From CAYWMQ01 sp964459635 (GTDB lineage Bacteria > Patescibacteriota > Minisyncoccia > Phycocordibacterales > UBA12088), in the NCBI GenBank assembly GCA_964459635.1, contig CAYWMQ010000006.1, forward strand, positions 1 to 45,571: a DNA stretch of 45,571 nucleotides, written 5' to 3'. The notes beneath the pieces are model-generated. The model was not told where the DNA came from. It saw only the letters and a list, made by a program, of their open reading frames with translations, and made no database searches. Positions 1 through 7,570 of this stretch are shown here, in pieces. A program made the translations under genes and the position numbers. Numbering within the stretch: position 1 is the first letter of the stretch; every line of letters starts with the position of its first letter.

Positions 1-523
1 TGAGCAAGAGCCATGCCTCGTAGCGGTTCATGAGCATGGGTATACGGTACCACGGTTTGAGCTGTATGTCAGTGTACAAAGGCTTCGCACAGGTAACGTA
101 AAGGCCACAAAACAAACTGGTTTGTCTTGTGGCCAACCGGGGCGGGTAGCTTCTACCCCACGGATGCGGCAGCAGCTACGCGCTTTAGCCTAGCAGGGGG
201 TGCCGTATTTACGGGGTTGCTTGAGGCAAATTGCATTTTGAACCCCGCCTGTAACCCACCCCCGAGCGCTACGACCAGCTCCTACGCTACACCTCCCCCG
301 CCCTTACTCCCTGCTACTTCCGCTGCTACCCCCACCCTGCACCGTAATGGTGCCTGCTACCTTGCATTGCAAGGTAGCAGGCGTAACAAGGTAGCTATGA
401 AGTCCGATACTGAAAAGTACAGTCCACTGTACGTACGTACAGAACAGACCGCTACGCTATAGTATGTACGTCGAGTAGTGTACGTCTTGCAGCTTGGACG
501 CTTGCGTGAGGCTGTCTGAAAAA
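1..523. other. Left-edge region without a convincing gene
   Basis: One plus frame is open from base 2 to a stop near 190. It could be the tail of a gene entering from the left, but nothing in it is recognisable and it runs through a hairpin, so I do not call it. The stretch holds a hairpin at 103-134 (14-base arms, one mismatch, loop CTGG), a pyrimidine-rich tract at about 240-350 with many CTAC/GCTACC words, and a perfect hairpin at 352-382. A TTG-initiated frame at 127-462 is Pro/Ala/Thr-rich low complexity and looks spurious. Confidence 0.5.
352..382. repeat. Perfect 14-bp inverted repeat
   Basis: GCCTGCTACCTTGC at 352-365 pairs exactly with GCAAGGTAGCAGGC at 369-382 around a 3-base loop. 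No T-run follows on either strand, so it is a hairpin of unknown role rather than a standard terminator. It sits at the end of a CTACC-rich tract. Confidence 0.7.
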
Positions 524-551
524 TTGACAAAATGAGAGTACATGGTATGCT
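524..551 (+). promoter_or_regulatory. Probable sigma70-type promoter for the 589 gene
   Basis: TTGACA at 524-529 and TATGCT at 546-551 are separated by 16 bases. The start codon lies 37 bases downstream of the -10, leaving room for a short leader with a strong SD sequence. Confidence 0.5.
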
Positions 552-588
552 CACTACGGTTCCAATCATTGCACATTAGGAGGATGCA

Positions 589-918
589 GTGGCTTCTAAG
601 GATTCTCTCTCACACACGTTCTGGGTACCCCTGGGAAATTCTCGTGTGCATGACGAGCACGATCTGAGGCATCTTCAGGAGGTGCTACGCGGATTCAGGT
701 CCATTACCTTTTATGTGTCACGCACTAGTGAGCGAGCTTTTACCGTGCGCATGGTCCGCACCGGTGTCCCTACGGCGCAGCAGAGCTACATGGACATGGA
801 TGACACGGTATCGGGCCTATTGGGCGATACGTTCACGTTGATGTATCGCGAGCGCATCGCGCTTCTGACGTTTGATGCGGCGGAGTCAAGGTTGATGGTT
901 CGGATTTACCAAAAGTAG
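589..918 (+). CDS. Hypothetical protein, 109 aa
   Basis: I do not recognise this protein. The GTG start is chosen because AGGAGG lies at 578-583, five bases upstream; an ATG at 584 overlaps the SD and is out of frame. The product is soluble-looking, with no signal peptide or membrane segment, and is rich in Arg, Met and acidic residues. It is a complete single-gene unit, with a TTGACA promoter upstream and a strong terminator 16 bases after the stop. The canonical SD contrasts with most housekeeping genes here, which lack one. It could be an acquired or lineage-specific orphan. That it is a gene is well supported; its function is unknown. Confidence 0.7.
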   Translation: MASKDSLSHTFWVPLGNSRVHDEHDLRHLQEVLRGFRSITFYVSRTSERAFTVRMVRTGVPTAQQSYMDMDDTVSGLLGDTFTLMYRERIALLTFDAAESRLMVRIYQK

Positions 919-934
919 CCGGTAGCATACGCTT

Positions 935-958
935 GAGAGCCCGCCTCGGTGGGCTCTC
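935..958 (+). terminator. Rho-independent terminator
   Basis: GAGAGCCC at 935-942 pairs with GGGCTCTC at 951-958 around an 8-base loop, followed by TTCTGTTTGTG. It ends the 589-918 transcription unit. Confidence 0.75.
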
Positions 959-1021
959 TTCTGTTTGTGTACTTGCACGCAGCCACGTTCTCACTGATAG
1001 TAGAGAGCGTACGGTACGCTT

Positions 1022-2200
1022 ATGCTTCCACACAAACGCAGAGTCCTGTTTGTAATCACCAAGTCCAACTGGGGTGGTGCGCAGCGGTACACATACGACT
1101 TGGCTAGCGCCTTTGTTGAGAAGGGGCTCGCTGTGTCCGTGGCTCTGGGCGGCACGGGTGCGCGTGACGCTGAGCCCGGGCTCTTGGCCGAGCGGCTCCG
1201 TGGCGCATCAATCCCCGTCTACGTTATCGCCCACTTCATGCGCGACATGTCGCTCCTCTCTGACGCGCTTGCCTTTTTTGAGCTTATCCGCGTCATCCGC
1301 CGCGTGCGCCCCGATGTGCTTCACGTCACAAGCTCGAAGGCGGGCGGGCTGGGAGCGCTCGCGGGCCGCCTGTGCCGCGTGCGACGCATCGTCTTCACAA
1401 GCCATGGCCTTGCATACGATGAAGACTGGCGGCCGAAATGGCAGCGCGTAGCAATAGCTTTTTTCACCTGGCTTACATTTTTCCTTTCGCACGCTGTGAT
1501 ACTTATAAGCCGCGATTCGTTTGACCGTGCGCGGAAACTCCCGTTCGTGGGGCAAAAAGCGGTGCTCGTGCACAACGGCATACATGAGGAGGTACTTTCA
1601 ACAAAGGCGGAAGCGCGGCAGGCCCTTGCGGATGCCTCCCCTGCTCTTGCGTCAGTCATGTGGCAGAAATGGGTTGGCGTAATAGCGGAGCTGCACCCGA
1701 ACAAGAGACTGGCGCTTGCGCTTGAGGCTTTTGCCGCACTCCCGCGTACTCTCCGTACGTGTCTTGTCATTGTGGGCGCGGGCCAAGAGCACGGCACTCT
1801 CATACAGAAGGCACACGAGCTCGACATCCATGAGCGCGTGTTTTTCCTTGGCTATGTGGCCGATGCGGGCCGCTTCCTGCCCGCCTTTGATATATTTCTC
1901 ATGACCTCGCGCAAGGAAGGGCTGCCGTATGTGCTTCTGGAAGCACTCGCGGCCGGTGTACCCACAGTCGCTGTCCCGGTAGGCGGTGTGCCGGACGTGG
2001 TGGAAGATGGCGTGACGGGTGTGCTTGCCGGGCCTAAGGCGGATCTGATAGCGAGTGCCCTTCTCTCGCTGCTCTATGATGATACGCGGCGCGACTCGAT
2101 GAGCGCGTCGGCTCGCGCAAAAGCCGCGGAACTTTTTTCGCTGACGCGCATGCGTGATGAGACGGAGCGTGTTTACGATGTGAACGACACAAACTCCTGA
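1022..2200 (+). CDS. GT4-family glycosyltransferase (GT-B fold)
   Basis: The 392-aa protein is probably a nucleotide-sugar-dependent glycosyltransferase acting at the inner face of the membrane in surface polysaccharide or glycolipid synthesis; the acceptor cannot be told. The N-terminal Rossmann half opens with RRVLFVITKSNWGGAQRYT, where the Gly-Gly after Trp is typical of GT4 acceptor domains. The C-terminal half contains VGVIAELHPNKR and an E-x7-E element (KEGLPYVLLEAL) followed by GVPTVA, the retaining GT-B donor-binding signature. Length is usual for the family. The last 28 bases overlap the end of rodA on the opposite strand. No SD precedes the ATG. The family call is firm; substrate is unknown. 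Confidence 0.88.
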   Translation: MLPHKRRVLFVITKSNWGGAQRYTYDLASAFVEKGLAVSVALGGTGARDAEPGLLAERLRGASIPVYVIAHFMRDMSLLSDALAFFELIRVIRRVRPDVLHVTSSKAGGLGALAGRLCRVRRIVFTSHGLAYDEDWRPKWQRVAIAFFTWLTFFLSHAVILISRDSFDRARKLPFVGQKAVLVHNGIHEEVLSTKAEARQALADASPALASVMWQKWVGVIAELHPNKRLALALEAFAALPRTLRTCLVIVGAGQEHGTLIQKAHELDIHERVFFLGYVADAGRFLPAFDIFLMTSRKEGLPYVLLEALAAGVPTVAVPVGGVPDVVEDGVTGVLAGPKADLIASALLSLLYDDTRRDSMSASARAKAAELFSLTRMRDETERVYDVNDTNS

Positions 2201-3306
2201 TCCTGTGCTTCTCGCTCCACGTTGCGCCCGTATTTGCTCATGGCGAGCACGAGACCGAGCGCCAGAAACTCGGTCATGAGGTGGCTGCCACCGTACGAAA
2301 GAAACGGTATCGTTGTGCCCGTGACGGGCATGAGGCCGATGTTGATACCCACATGTATGCCGACGTGCGCTAGAAACCAGAGCACGATGCCGCTCGCGGC
2401 CAGGCTTTCGAAGTTTGTCTCACCATAGCGTGCGTGATGGATGAGTCGCCAGAACAGAATACCGAAGAGGCCAAAGAGCGCCAGTACGCCCAGAAAGCCC
2501 CACTCTTCCGCGAATGCGGCGAAGATAAAATCTGTCTCGTACTCAGGCAGGAACTCAAGCTTGGACTGCGTGCCATAGCCGATGCCTTTGCCGAGGAGCT
2601 CGCCGGAACCGACTGCGATCGTTGATTGGTACGCATTGTACCCGGCACCTTGCACATCTGCCAGCGGGTGCAGAAACGTGAGCACACGCTCTTTCTGGTA
2701 GTCCTGAAACGCGAACATCCAGAGCGCGCCGCCCACGAGTGCACCCGCCAAGAACACAGCCGCTAAGTGACGCCAGCTGATACCGGCGATGAGTACCATG
2801 CCGAGCCATATCGCAAAGATGATCATTGCCGAGCCGAAGTCCGGCTGCAAGAAGAGCAGAAGAAAATAGCCAAACGCGTACGCGCCGGAGACGAGCACGT
2901 GCCGCCAATGCGCTATCTCCACATGGCGGCGCGAAAAGTACTTTGCAAGCACAAGCACAAGCACAAGTTGCGCGACATCGGCCGGTTGAAAGGCAAACCA
3001 CCCCAAGTCAAAGCGGCTCCTTGCGCCGAGCACCACAGTGCCTACCACGAGCACAAGGGCAAGGAGAGCGGCCGTGACGGCGTAGAGCGATATGATGATG
3101 CCCGTTCGACGCAACATGCGCGCATCAAGGAGCGACGCCCCTACCATGACCGCAAGCGCAATGGCAAGCCAAAGAAGCTGGCGCTCAAAAAAAGCACTTG
3201 CTTCGCCAAAGGGGTGCATGGTGACCAAGCCGGCCCCACACAGGAGCACTGCGGCCGTAATGAGCAGCCAGTCCGTACTGCGGGCATGTTTCTCAAGCGT
3301 GAGCAC
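2173..3306 (-). CDS. rodA: RodA/FtsW-family peptidoglycan polymerase
   Basis: This 377-aa polytopic SEDS protein polymerises lipid II into glycan strands with a partner class B PBP during cell elongation. About ten hydrophobic segments are visible. Family motifs include LQPDFGSAMI in the middle, then GSGELLGKGIGYGTQSK, FLPEYETDFIFA, and near the C-terminus GLMPVTGTTIPFLSYGGS. Length and FLPE/TDFI spacing favour RodA over FtsW. The start is GTG (3304-3306), as no ATG is close; upstream lies an AAAAGTG-type purine-rich repeat. No mreB, mreC or PBP gene is adjacent, so it stands outside the usual rod cluster. The tail overlaps the convergent GT4 gene. Confidence 0.92.
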   Translation of the reverse strand: MLTLEKHARSTDWLLITAAVLLCGAGLVTMHPFGEASAFFERQLLWLAIALAVMVGASLLDARMLRRTGIIISLYAVTAALLALVLVVGTVVLGARSRFDLGWFAFQPADVAQLVLVLVLAKYFSRRHVEIAHWRHVLVSGAYAFGYFLLLFLQPDFGSAMIIFAIWLGMVLIAGISWRHLAAVFLAGALVGGALWMFAFQDYQKERVLTFLHPLADVQGAGYNAYQSTIAVGSGELLGKGIGYGTQSKLEFLPEYETDFIFAAFAEEWGFLGVLALFGLFGILFWRLIHHARYGETNFESLAASGIVLWFLAHVGIHVGINIGLMPVTGTTIPFLSYGGSHLMTEFLALGLVLAMSKYGRNVEREAQDQEFVSFTS

Positions 3307-3346
3307 CCTGAAAGTGTAAAGTGAAAAGTGGAAAACGGAAAGTCCG

Positions 3347-3366
3347 GCCGCTCACGTGTGAGCGGC
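3347..3366. repeat. Perfect palindromic hairpin
   Basis: GCCGCTCA at 3347-3354 pairs with TGAGCGGC at 3359-3366 around CGTG. It lies between rodA (start side) and the end of the 3476-4240 gene. No T-run follows directly, so its role as terminator is uncertain. The remaining bases up to 3475 hold a second weaker GCACC/GGTGC pairing and no gene. Confidence 0.6.
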
Positions 3367-3475
3367 TAGGTTGGTGGTTTTATCCCCCATTCTCACGTGT
3401 CACGCCATAGCCCCGCACCGTCTGGTGCAGGGCGAAGGGGGATACGCATTCCCATTCTCATTCCCATTCCCTCTA

Positions 3476-4240
3476 TTACCTTTGCCCTGGTATGTGTGTT
3501 AAAAGCTCTATGCGACCCACCTCCGCACCAAGCGGGCGTGGCCACGTGAACGTAAGCTCGGCGCGCTCCTGAGGAGGGAGGAACGGTACGAGTGTTTGAG
3601 AAGCCGCTATCGCATTGTTATCCAAGCCGTAGAGTACCGCCGTGACGCGCAGGTCGGTGAGTTCGCGCACTTCTTCGTTGCGCATATAGGCTCGCACTTT
3701 TTGTATGCGTTCACTCGGCATGAAGCGTGGCTGCTCTATACTTACGTCAAATTTGTTTGACAGTCTGTGCCAACGCGGATCCTCTTTCCACTCGAAAAAA
3801 GCTCGGGCGATTACCCTGTTGCCAGTCTCCACTCCTCCCTCAAACACAGGTACAAGTGCCTCGCCGCGAATGTCCACGGTGCCATCGCGCTCGCCTACCA
3901 CCACGTTGTCGGCATCATAGTACGTAAAGCGGTAGGGTATCGCGTCTGCGTACGAGTCGAGGTTGGGGTTCTCTACATAGGCGATGCTGTTCCAAAAACC
4001 GGGCGATACCTCGAACGGTCGCGTCCATAGCGTATTGAGACGCTGTACTTCGAATGAGCAGCGCAAGGTACATACACCTCCGCAATCGACACCAAGCTCA
4101 TCCTGGTTCTTTTTTTTGTCCACGCAACTCGGCGGCTCGTACGTGGCTGCGTAGAGCAAACTGCCTACAATGAGGAGCAATACGCCGCTAATGGCGGAGA
4201 TGTAGATGAAGCGGCGGCGACGTGCCCACTCGGAGTACAT
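3476..4240 (-). CDS. Membrane-anchored protein with Cys-rich DCGG motif
   Basis: The 254-aa protein has a short basic N-terminus (SEWARRRRF), one membrane segment at about residues 12-32, and then a compact Cys cluster with the pattern C-V-D then ELGVDCGGVCTLRC at about 38-61. The rest is beta-rich and probably extracytoplasmic. From memory, this D-C-G-G motif after a membrane anchor recurs in Patescibacteria proteins of unknown function; the four cysteines could bind a metal or form disulfides. The start is the first ATG after the repeat tract and gives a sensible anchor. The gene is monocistronic in appearance, with a purine-rich repeat directly upstream. No function can be assigned. Confidence 0.8.
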   Translation of the reverse strand: MYSEWARRRRFIYISAISGVLLLIVGSLLYAATYEPPSCVDKKKNQDELGVDCGGVCTLRCSFEVQRLNTLWTRPFEVSPGFWNSIAYVENPNLDSYADAIPYRFTYYDADNVVVGERDGTVDIRGEALVPVFEGGVETGNRVIARAFFEWKEDPRWHRLSNKFDVSIEQPRFMPSERIQKVRAYMRNEEVRELTDLRVTAVLYGLDNNAIAASQTLVPFLPPQERAELTFTWPRPLGAEVGRIELLTHIPGQR

Positions 4241-4253
4241 GTTTCAAGTATAA

Positions 4254-4281
4254 GGTAGAAGGTAGAAGGTAGAAAGGGACA
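4254..4281. repeat. Intergenic repeat family B (GTAGAAG/GTAGAAA)
   Basis: The tract is AAGGTAGAAGGTAGAAGG followed by TAGAAAGGGA, a roughly 7-base periodic purine-rich repeat just upstream of a minus-strand start. Related tracts lie at about 6508-6540, 11463-11494 and 27688-27715 (same orientation, each upstream of a minus-strand gene) and, reversed, at 7018-7052 and 12260-12296. They translate as LSTFYLL-like peptides and create false N-terminal extensions. Confidence 0.75.
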
Positions 4282-4324
4282 GACGCACAGGTGGCGTGTG
4301 TAGAGGTCTGCGTGAATAAGTTCA

Positions 4325-4355
4325 AGGCCAGGTACTCCTTGCGGAGTACCTGGCC
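4325..4355. terminator. Strong inverted repeat, possible terminator
   Basis: GGCCAGGTACTCC at 4326-4338 pairs perfectly with GGAGTACCTGGCC at 4343-4355 around TTGC. On the minus strand it is followed by TTGAACTTATTC, a weak U tail. It lies downstream of the candidate RNA gene at 4388-4574 and may be its second terminator. Confidence 0.5.
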
Positions 4356-4387
4356 CTGTGACGGCGGACATCCCTACCATGGGCGAC

Positions 4388-4574
4388 TAAAAAGCAGCCA
4401 CATGCACTTCGCGAGACCGCGCAGCCCGGGGCTGCAGCAGTGTGAGTAAGATTGCCAAGCCTTACTCGCTCCTTTGGCAAGGAGGTTCACGGAAAGCATG
4501 GGCGCTGGAAGCCATGCGCCATGGCGGTGACGTTCTGTGCCGTCAACGCCAAACGGGGCTATACCCCGAAACCT
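4388..4574 (-). ncRNA. Candidate structured non-coding RNA, about 187 nt
   Basis: A minus-strand promoter points into a non-coding interval packed with stem-loops that ends in a GC stem and five U. Stems in plus coordinates are: 4554-4558/4564-4568 (CGGGG/CCCCG); 4523-4532/4541-4550 (one mismatch); 4496-4501/4512-4517, with a mutually exclusive alternative 4501-4505/4516-4520; 4469-4474/4479-4484; 4444-4450/4461-4467; 4421-4426/4430-4435; 4410-4413/4418-4421. The last two share base 4421 and so exclude each other at that pair. The loops of the fourth and fifth carry complementary TTGCCAA/TTGGCAA, allowing a kissing contact. The RNA contains ACCTCCTT, matching the anti-SD tail of 16S rRNA. I see no conserved core of tmRNA, RNase P, SRP RNA or tRNA; the size fits 6S RNA but the fold is not the usual single long hairpin. 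No ORF with an SD lies in it. Confidence 0.5.
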
Positions 4575-4580
4575 AAACTT

Positions 4581-4608
4581 ATTATAGCACATGCAAGATA
4601 GTTGTCCA
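4581..4608 (-). promoter_or_regulatory. Promoter of the candidate RNA gene
   Basis: On the minus strand TGGACA (4608-4603) and TATAAT (4586-4581) are separated by 16 bases, with TG one base before the -10 (extended -10). It predicts a start near 4574. This is one of the strongest promoter matches in the window and is not followed by a protein gene. Confidence 0.65.
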
Positions 4609-4657
4609 GTACTTGCACAGTAATTCCTCACACCCTCCGCAAACCTCTGAGTGTAGC

Positions 4658-4766
4658 CGTCTTTGCGAGAAGCCGAGCCGCGCGAGGCGACGAAGCAATC
4701 CAGAGTCTCGGCACAATTATGGTTCAATTCCTGGTTTGCTTCGTCGTTCCTCCTCGCAAGGACGAC
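4658..4766. repeat. REP-like palindromic repeat, copy 1
   Basis: The left part is CTTTGCGAGAAGCCGAGCCG with GACGAAGCAATCCAG; the right part is CTGGTTTGCTTCGTCGTTCC with CTCGCAAGGACGAC. The ends are imperfect reverse complements. It belongs with copies at 27759-27846, 31947-32000 and 36068-36155. From memory, CATTGCGAG...GAAGCAATC-type palindromes are widespread in unrelated bacterial genomes. Confidence 0.7.
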
Positions 4767-4812
4767 GAACAGGCGTGAGGAATTACCTTGCGCACGCATA
4801 ACAAACATACGG

Positions 4813-5412
4813 CTACGTACGGCCAAGAAGTGGCGAAAGCGGGTACGCTGCAAATTCGGGTACGAGCGTTTGGCCGTAGAGCAAGCGCGAAAGCACCTCA
4901 GCGTGGCATAGGGCGCCGGTGAGCGCGTTGTGCGGACTCGGCTCCTCAGGAATGCCTACGTAGCGGAGCAGCGCGTCGAGGTCAAGCGCGCTGTGGCGTT
5001 TCTCTTCCGGTACAGGCCTGCCATGAAAGGCATAGTGAGCGTATCCCACAGAGTGCACATCCACTGTTCTGAACGCGAACGGCCAGTGGTACCCTGCTCT
5101 GCCCGCCGCCGCCTTGAGAAAGTCGCGGTCGAATGACACATTTTGTCCGGCCAATGTTTGCTCTTCCACCGACTCCGCCCAGGAAAGGAACTGTGCGATG
5201 AGTTGTGCTTCTGTCTGTCTGGTGGGGTCAGTCGCTTCTTCTCTACTTACTCCACATACGCGCAGCCCGTCATCATCAAGGCGCGCACCCTCCCATACGC
5301 GGCATTCACCGTAAAATCTGTTTTCCGGGCGTGCGAAGTCGAGTGCACCCACGGCAAGAATGCTGTGGAGAGAGGGCTCGGTACCGGATGCTTCGACGTC
5401 GATGATTAACAT
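4813..5412 (-). CDS. DnaQ-like (DEDDh-type) 3'-5' exonuclease
   Basis: The 199-aa protein is an RNase H-fold exonuclease. It opens with MLIIDVEASGTE, the ExoI motif with the D-x-E pair, has GQNVSFDRDFL in the middle (ExoII Asp), and ends with HNALTGALCHAEVL at the ExoIII position. In epsilon-type enzymes ExoIII reads H-x(4)-D; here the sixth residue is Gly, so the fourth metal-binding acid is not in its usual place, although a Glu follows five residues later. This may be typical of a subfamily rather than a defect. The ATG directly precedes motif I, so the start is secure. Upstream is a family A repeat tract (5413-5452). Candidate roles are RNA trimming or DNA proofreading. Confidence 0.82.
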   Translation of the reverse strand: MLIIDVEASGTEPSLHSILAVGALDFARPENRFYGECRVWEGARLDDDGLRVCGVSREEATDPTRQTEAQLIAQFLSWAESVEEQTLAGQNVSFDRDFLKAAAGRAGYHWPFAFRTVDVHSVGYAHYAFHGRPVPEEKRHSALDLDALLRYVGIPEEPSPHNALTGALCHAEVLSRLLYGQTLVPEFAAYPLSPLLGRT

Positions 5413-5466
5413 ATTGCAAAGTCAAAAGTTAAAATGCAAAGGTCAAAAGTGTACCACGGCCTCACA
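5413..5466. repeat. Intergenic repeat family A (AAAAGTY words)
   Basis: CAAAGTCAAAAGTTAAAATG and CAAAGGTCAAAAGTG are A/G-rich with AAAAGT recurring about every seven bases. Other tracts lie at about 3316-3343, 11564-11640, 12671-12722, 13090-13140, 13185-13235, 14742-14797, 15125-15183, 15754-15812, 15988-16044 and 16385-16440. They are densest around the lexA region. Confidence 0.7.
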
Positions 5467-6501
5467 TTACGAGACTCTACGGAAGAGCTGGAGGGTGCGG
5501 CGGACGCGGGTGAGCTCGCTGCGCTCCACCGGGTTGTGACGGACCGCGGGCAATACAGTAAGGCGGGCGTGCGGTCCGATGGCTGCGGTGAGTGACCGGC
5601 AATCTTCAACGAGCGTCGTGCGGTCGTGCTCTCCCACTATGATGCGTACCGGCATGGTGAGTTTGGACGCAATGGGCAGTAGGTCGTGCGTACGCACCTC
5701 CTCAAGGAAGGTCCACCCCAATTCGCGCGTGAGTGCTTTAAAGGGATGCCGTGTCGGTCGCACGCCGCTACGCTGCCATCGTTCGTAGCCATCCGGGTCG
5801 TGTCGTTTCAGATGCTCATGGAGCAGCGTCCCTGAGACCGTGGGGGCAAAAAGCATGAGCTCACGTACCGCATCGGTATGCTCCGCAGCATACTCTGCTG
5901 CCACCATGCCGCCTATGGAATGACCGGCGAGCGCAAGTGGAAGCTCAGCATGTCCCTCTCGGCCGCGCACCCACGCAAGCACGCGCTCCAGGTCATCACG
6001 CATAGTCCTTGCGGCGAAGAAGTTGTACGCGCCGCCGCTGTCACCAAGGCCGTTTCCAGCGTCAAAGCGCACCACGGTATAGCCGCGCTCTCGGTAGTGC
6101 TCAGCTATGACTTCGAGCACGGGAGCCTCTTTTACTCCGCTTGCGCTATGAAGCAGCACCGCTATACCTTGTGGCACTTCGGACACTTCGGCGAGAAGCG
6201 CGAGCGTGGGATCGCGGTCGGTAAGTCGCTGTTCCTCGAGTGTGTGCATCGTAAGGTGCACGTACGTGGTGAGCCATGACTCAACACGGGACACGGTGCG
6301 TGAGAGCTTTTCATTGTCGCGCGTGAAGCGTATGAAAAGGGTGCGCATCGTGCTGCTGTGCAAACTCCACAGCATGACGCCAACCGCGAGGAAGAGGAAG
6401 CCTTGCAGGAACGGTAAGGCGATGCCCAACACGCCCGCCACAAAAAAGACGACGGCAATGGTGCGTGTGACGTATTTGCGTTTGCGATAGAGGGGGTGCA
6501 T
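5467..6501 (-). CDS. Membrane-anchored alpha/beta hydrolase
   Basis: I place the start at 6501 (MHPLYRKRKYVTRT), giving 344 aa. The frame stays open further upstream, but that extension is translated from a GTAGAAG repeat. Residues about 10-50 form two hydrophobic segments. The hydrolase domain follows, with the nucleophile elbow GHSIGG, an acid in VGEHDRTT and a His in LPAVRHNPVE, a complete Ser-Asp-His set. The sequence GVKEAPVLEVIAEHYRERGY before the elbow resembles serine aminopeptidase/esterase-type hydrolases. Activity on a lipid or peptide ester is possible but the substrate is unknown. No SD is visible. The Nudix gene begins upstream on the same strand and a repeat tract separates the two. 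Confidence 0.8.
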   Translation of the reverse strand: MHPLYRKRKYVTRTIAVVFFVAGVLGIALPFLQGFLFLAVGVMLWSLHSSTMRTLFIRFTRDNEKLSRTVSRVESWLTTYVHLTMHTLEEQRLTDRDPTLALLAEVSEVPQGIAVLLHSASGVKEAPVLEVIAEHYRERGYTVVRFDAGNGLGDSGGAYNFFAARTMRDDLERVLAWVRGREGHAELPLALAGHSIGGMVAAEYAAEHTDAVRELMLFAPTVSGTLLHEHLKRHDPDGYERWQRSGVRPTRHPFKALTRELGWTFLEEVRTHDLLPIASKLTMPVRIIVGEHDRTTLVEDCRSLTAAIGPHARLTVLPAVRHNPVERSELTRVRRTLQLFRRVS

Positions 6502-6572
6502 CACGTTAGTAGAAAGTATGAAGTAGAAGGTAGAAAGGGACGGCAACACAAGAAATATTCGGCGGGGTGCGC

Positions 6573-6986
6573 TTAGTTTATGCTGTCGAGAATAGCTTTG
6601 AGTACCCAACTTCCTCGTAGAGACTCCTGCATCTCTTGGATCTCCTCAAGTGTAAACCAGCGCGCGTCAAGCAATTCGTCTTGTGGAAATCTCAATTCAC
6701 CGCCTGTTATTGTGGCTGTAAATGCGTGCTTTGGCGGGTCCGTCGCAGCTTCCTGGTAGATGCCGATCGTGCGGCCCAGACGTACTTCAAAACCAGTCTC
6801 TTCTCTCGCCTCCTTTACAGCGGTTTCTTCAATTGTGTCGCCAACATCCACTTTACCCGCAGGCAAATTCCATAAACCATATGCAGCTTCTTGCTTTTCC
6901 TGCACCAGCAAGTACTTCCCCTCATCTTCAAGAACAACACCCGCAACAACGGGTACCAGTACCACTTCGGTCTTTAGATGTTGCAT
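6573..6986 (-). CDS. Nudix hydrolase
   Basis: The 137-aa protein hydrolyses a nucleoside diphosphate linked to some group. The Nudix box is GKVDVGDTIEETAVKEAREE then TGF. Compared with G-x5-E-x7-R-E-U-x-E-E-x-G-U, position 7 is Asp rather than Glu and position 15 is Lys rather than Arg; the catalytic REEx-type Glu pair is intact. The lead-in GLWNLPAG and the tail RWFTLEEIQEM are typical of the MutT/NUDT fold. Length is normal. Substrate cannot be deduced. The ATG at 6986 gives a short N-terminus before the first beta strand (VVLVPVVAGVV). Confidence 0.88.
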   Translation of the reverse strand: MQHLKTEVVLVPVVAGVVLEDEGKYLLVQEKQEAAYGLWNLPAGKVDVGDTIEETAVKEAREETGFEVRLGRTIGIYQEAATDPPKHAFTATITGGELRFPQDELLDARWFTLEEIQEMQESLRGSWVLKAILDSIN

Positions 6987-7053
6987 GTGCTGTTTTGTAT
7001 GATCCGTCGCACCCAGCTACTTTCTACTTACTACCTTCTACTTTCTACTTCGC

Positions 7054-7458
7054 TTAAATCCCTTTACAATTCCCTGCCGGCTTATAGCCCGCGGCTTCGG
7101 CTTCAGCTTTTGACGCGAACCACACCTTGTTTTCTTCCTTTATCTTGGCTGCGCCGGGGCACCATGGGAGGTGGTACGCGGTGCCGTTACGCGAGCCTAC
7201 GTACTGCGCGGGCGCGCTTTGGGAATTGTCACCTACCTGCCGCACAGACTCTGTCGCCACTCCTTGCGTGGTGCTTGGAGTCGAGGTGGCGCGCTCTGCG
7301 GCTGCTCCGTACAGTACCACGGGTGCCGGGGCGGCTTCGCCTTGTGCCGAGAGTCTGCCGAGAGAAAATGCGGCAAGTCCGGTTGCCGCAATAACACCGA
7401 TGAGCAGCATATCGCGCCCCTTGCGCGTCTGTAGGAATTCTGGTATCTTCGTGTTCAT
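7054..7458 (-). CDS. Membrane-anchored protein with Ada-like metal-binding domain
   Basis: The 134-aa protein has a basic N-terminus (TRKGRD), one membrane segment at about 17-35, an Ala/Thr/Ser-rich linker to about residue 85, and a C-terminal domain YVGSRNGTAYHLPWCPGAAK...VWFASKAEAEAAGYKP...NC. This matches the small domain like the N-terminal zinc site of Ada, found outside the cell in many bacteria. Only two Cys and one His of the usual ligands remain, so metal binding is uncertain. The end of the gene abuts a GTAGAAG-family tract (7018-7052). It probably faces the outside; its role is unknown. Confidence 0.75.
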   Translation of the reverse strand: MNTKIPEFLQTRKGRDMLLIGVIAATGLAAFSLGRLSAQGEAAPAPVVLYGAAAERATSTPSTTQGVATESVRQVGDNSQSAPAQYVGSRNGTAYHLPWCPGAAKIKEENKVWFASKAEAEAAGYKPAGNCKGI

Positions 7459-7570
7459 AGTGAATGAACCTCTGAGTACGAGCGATAACCTCGCGCCATG
7501 ACTATAAGTATAGCAGCAGGTTGCCGTATTTCTAAGTTTCTTATCTTTTATTTCTCATCTTAGGTAACGT

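Noticed and set aside
127..462. 111-aa plus-strand frame
   Set aside because: TTG start, no SD, Pro/Ala/Thr-rich low complexity, and it runs through a perfect hairpin.
4374..4853. 159-aa minus-strand frame across the candidate RNA gene
   Set aside because: It crosses the promoter and a REP-like repeat and has no recognisable domain; the RNA interpretation fits better.
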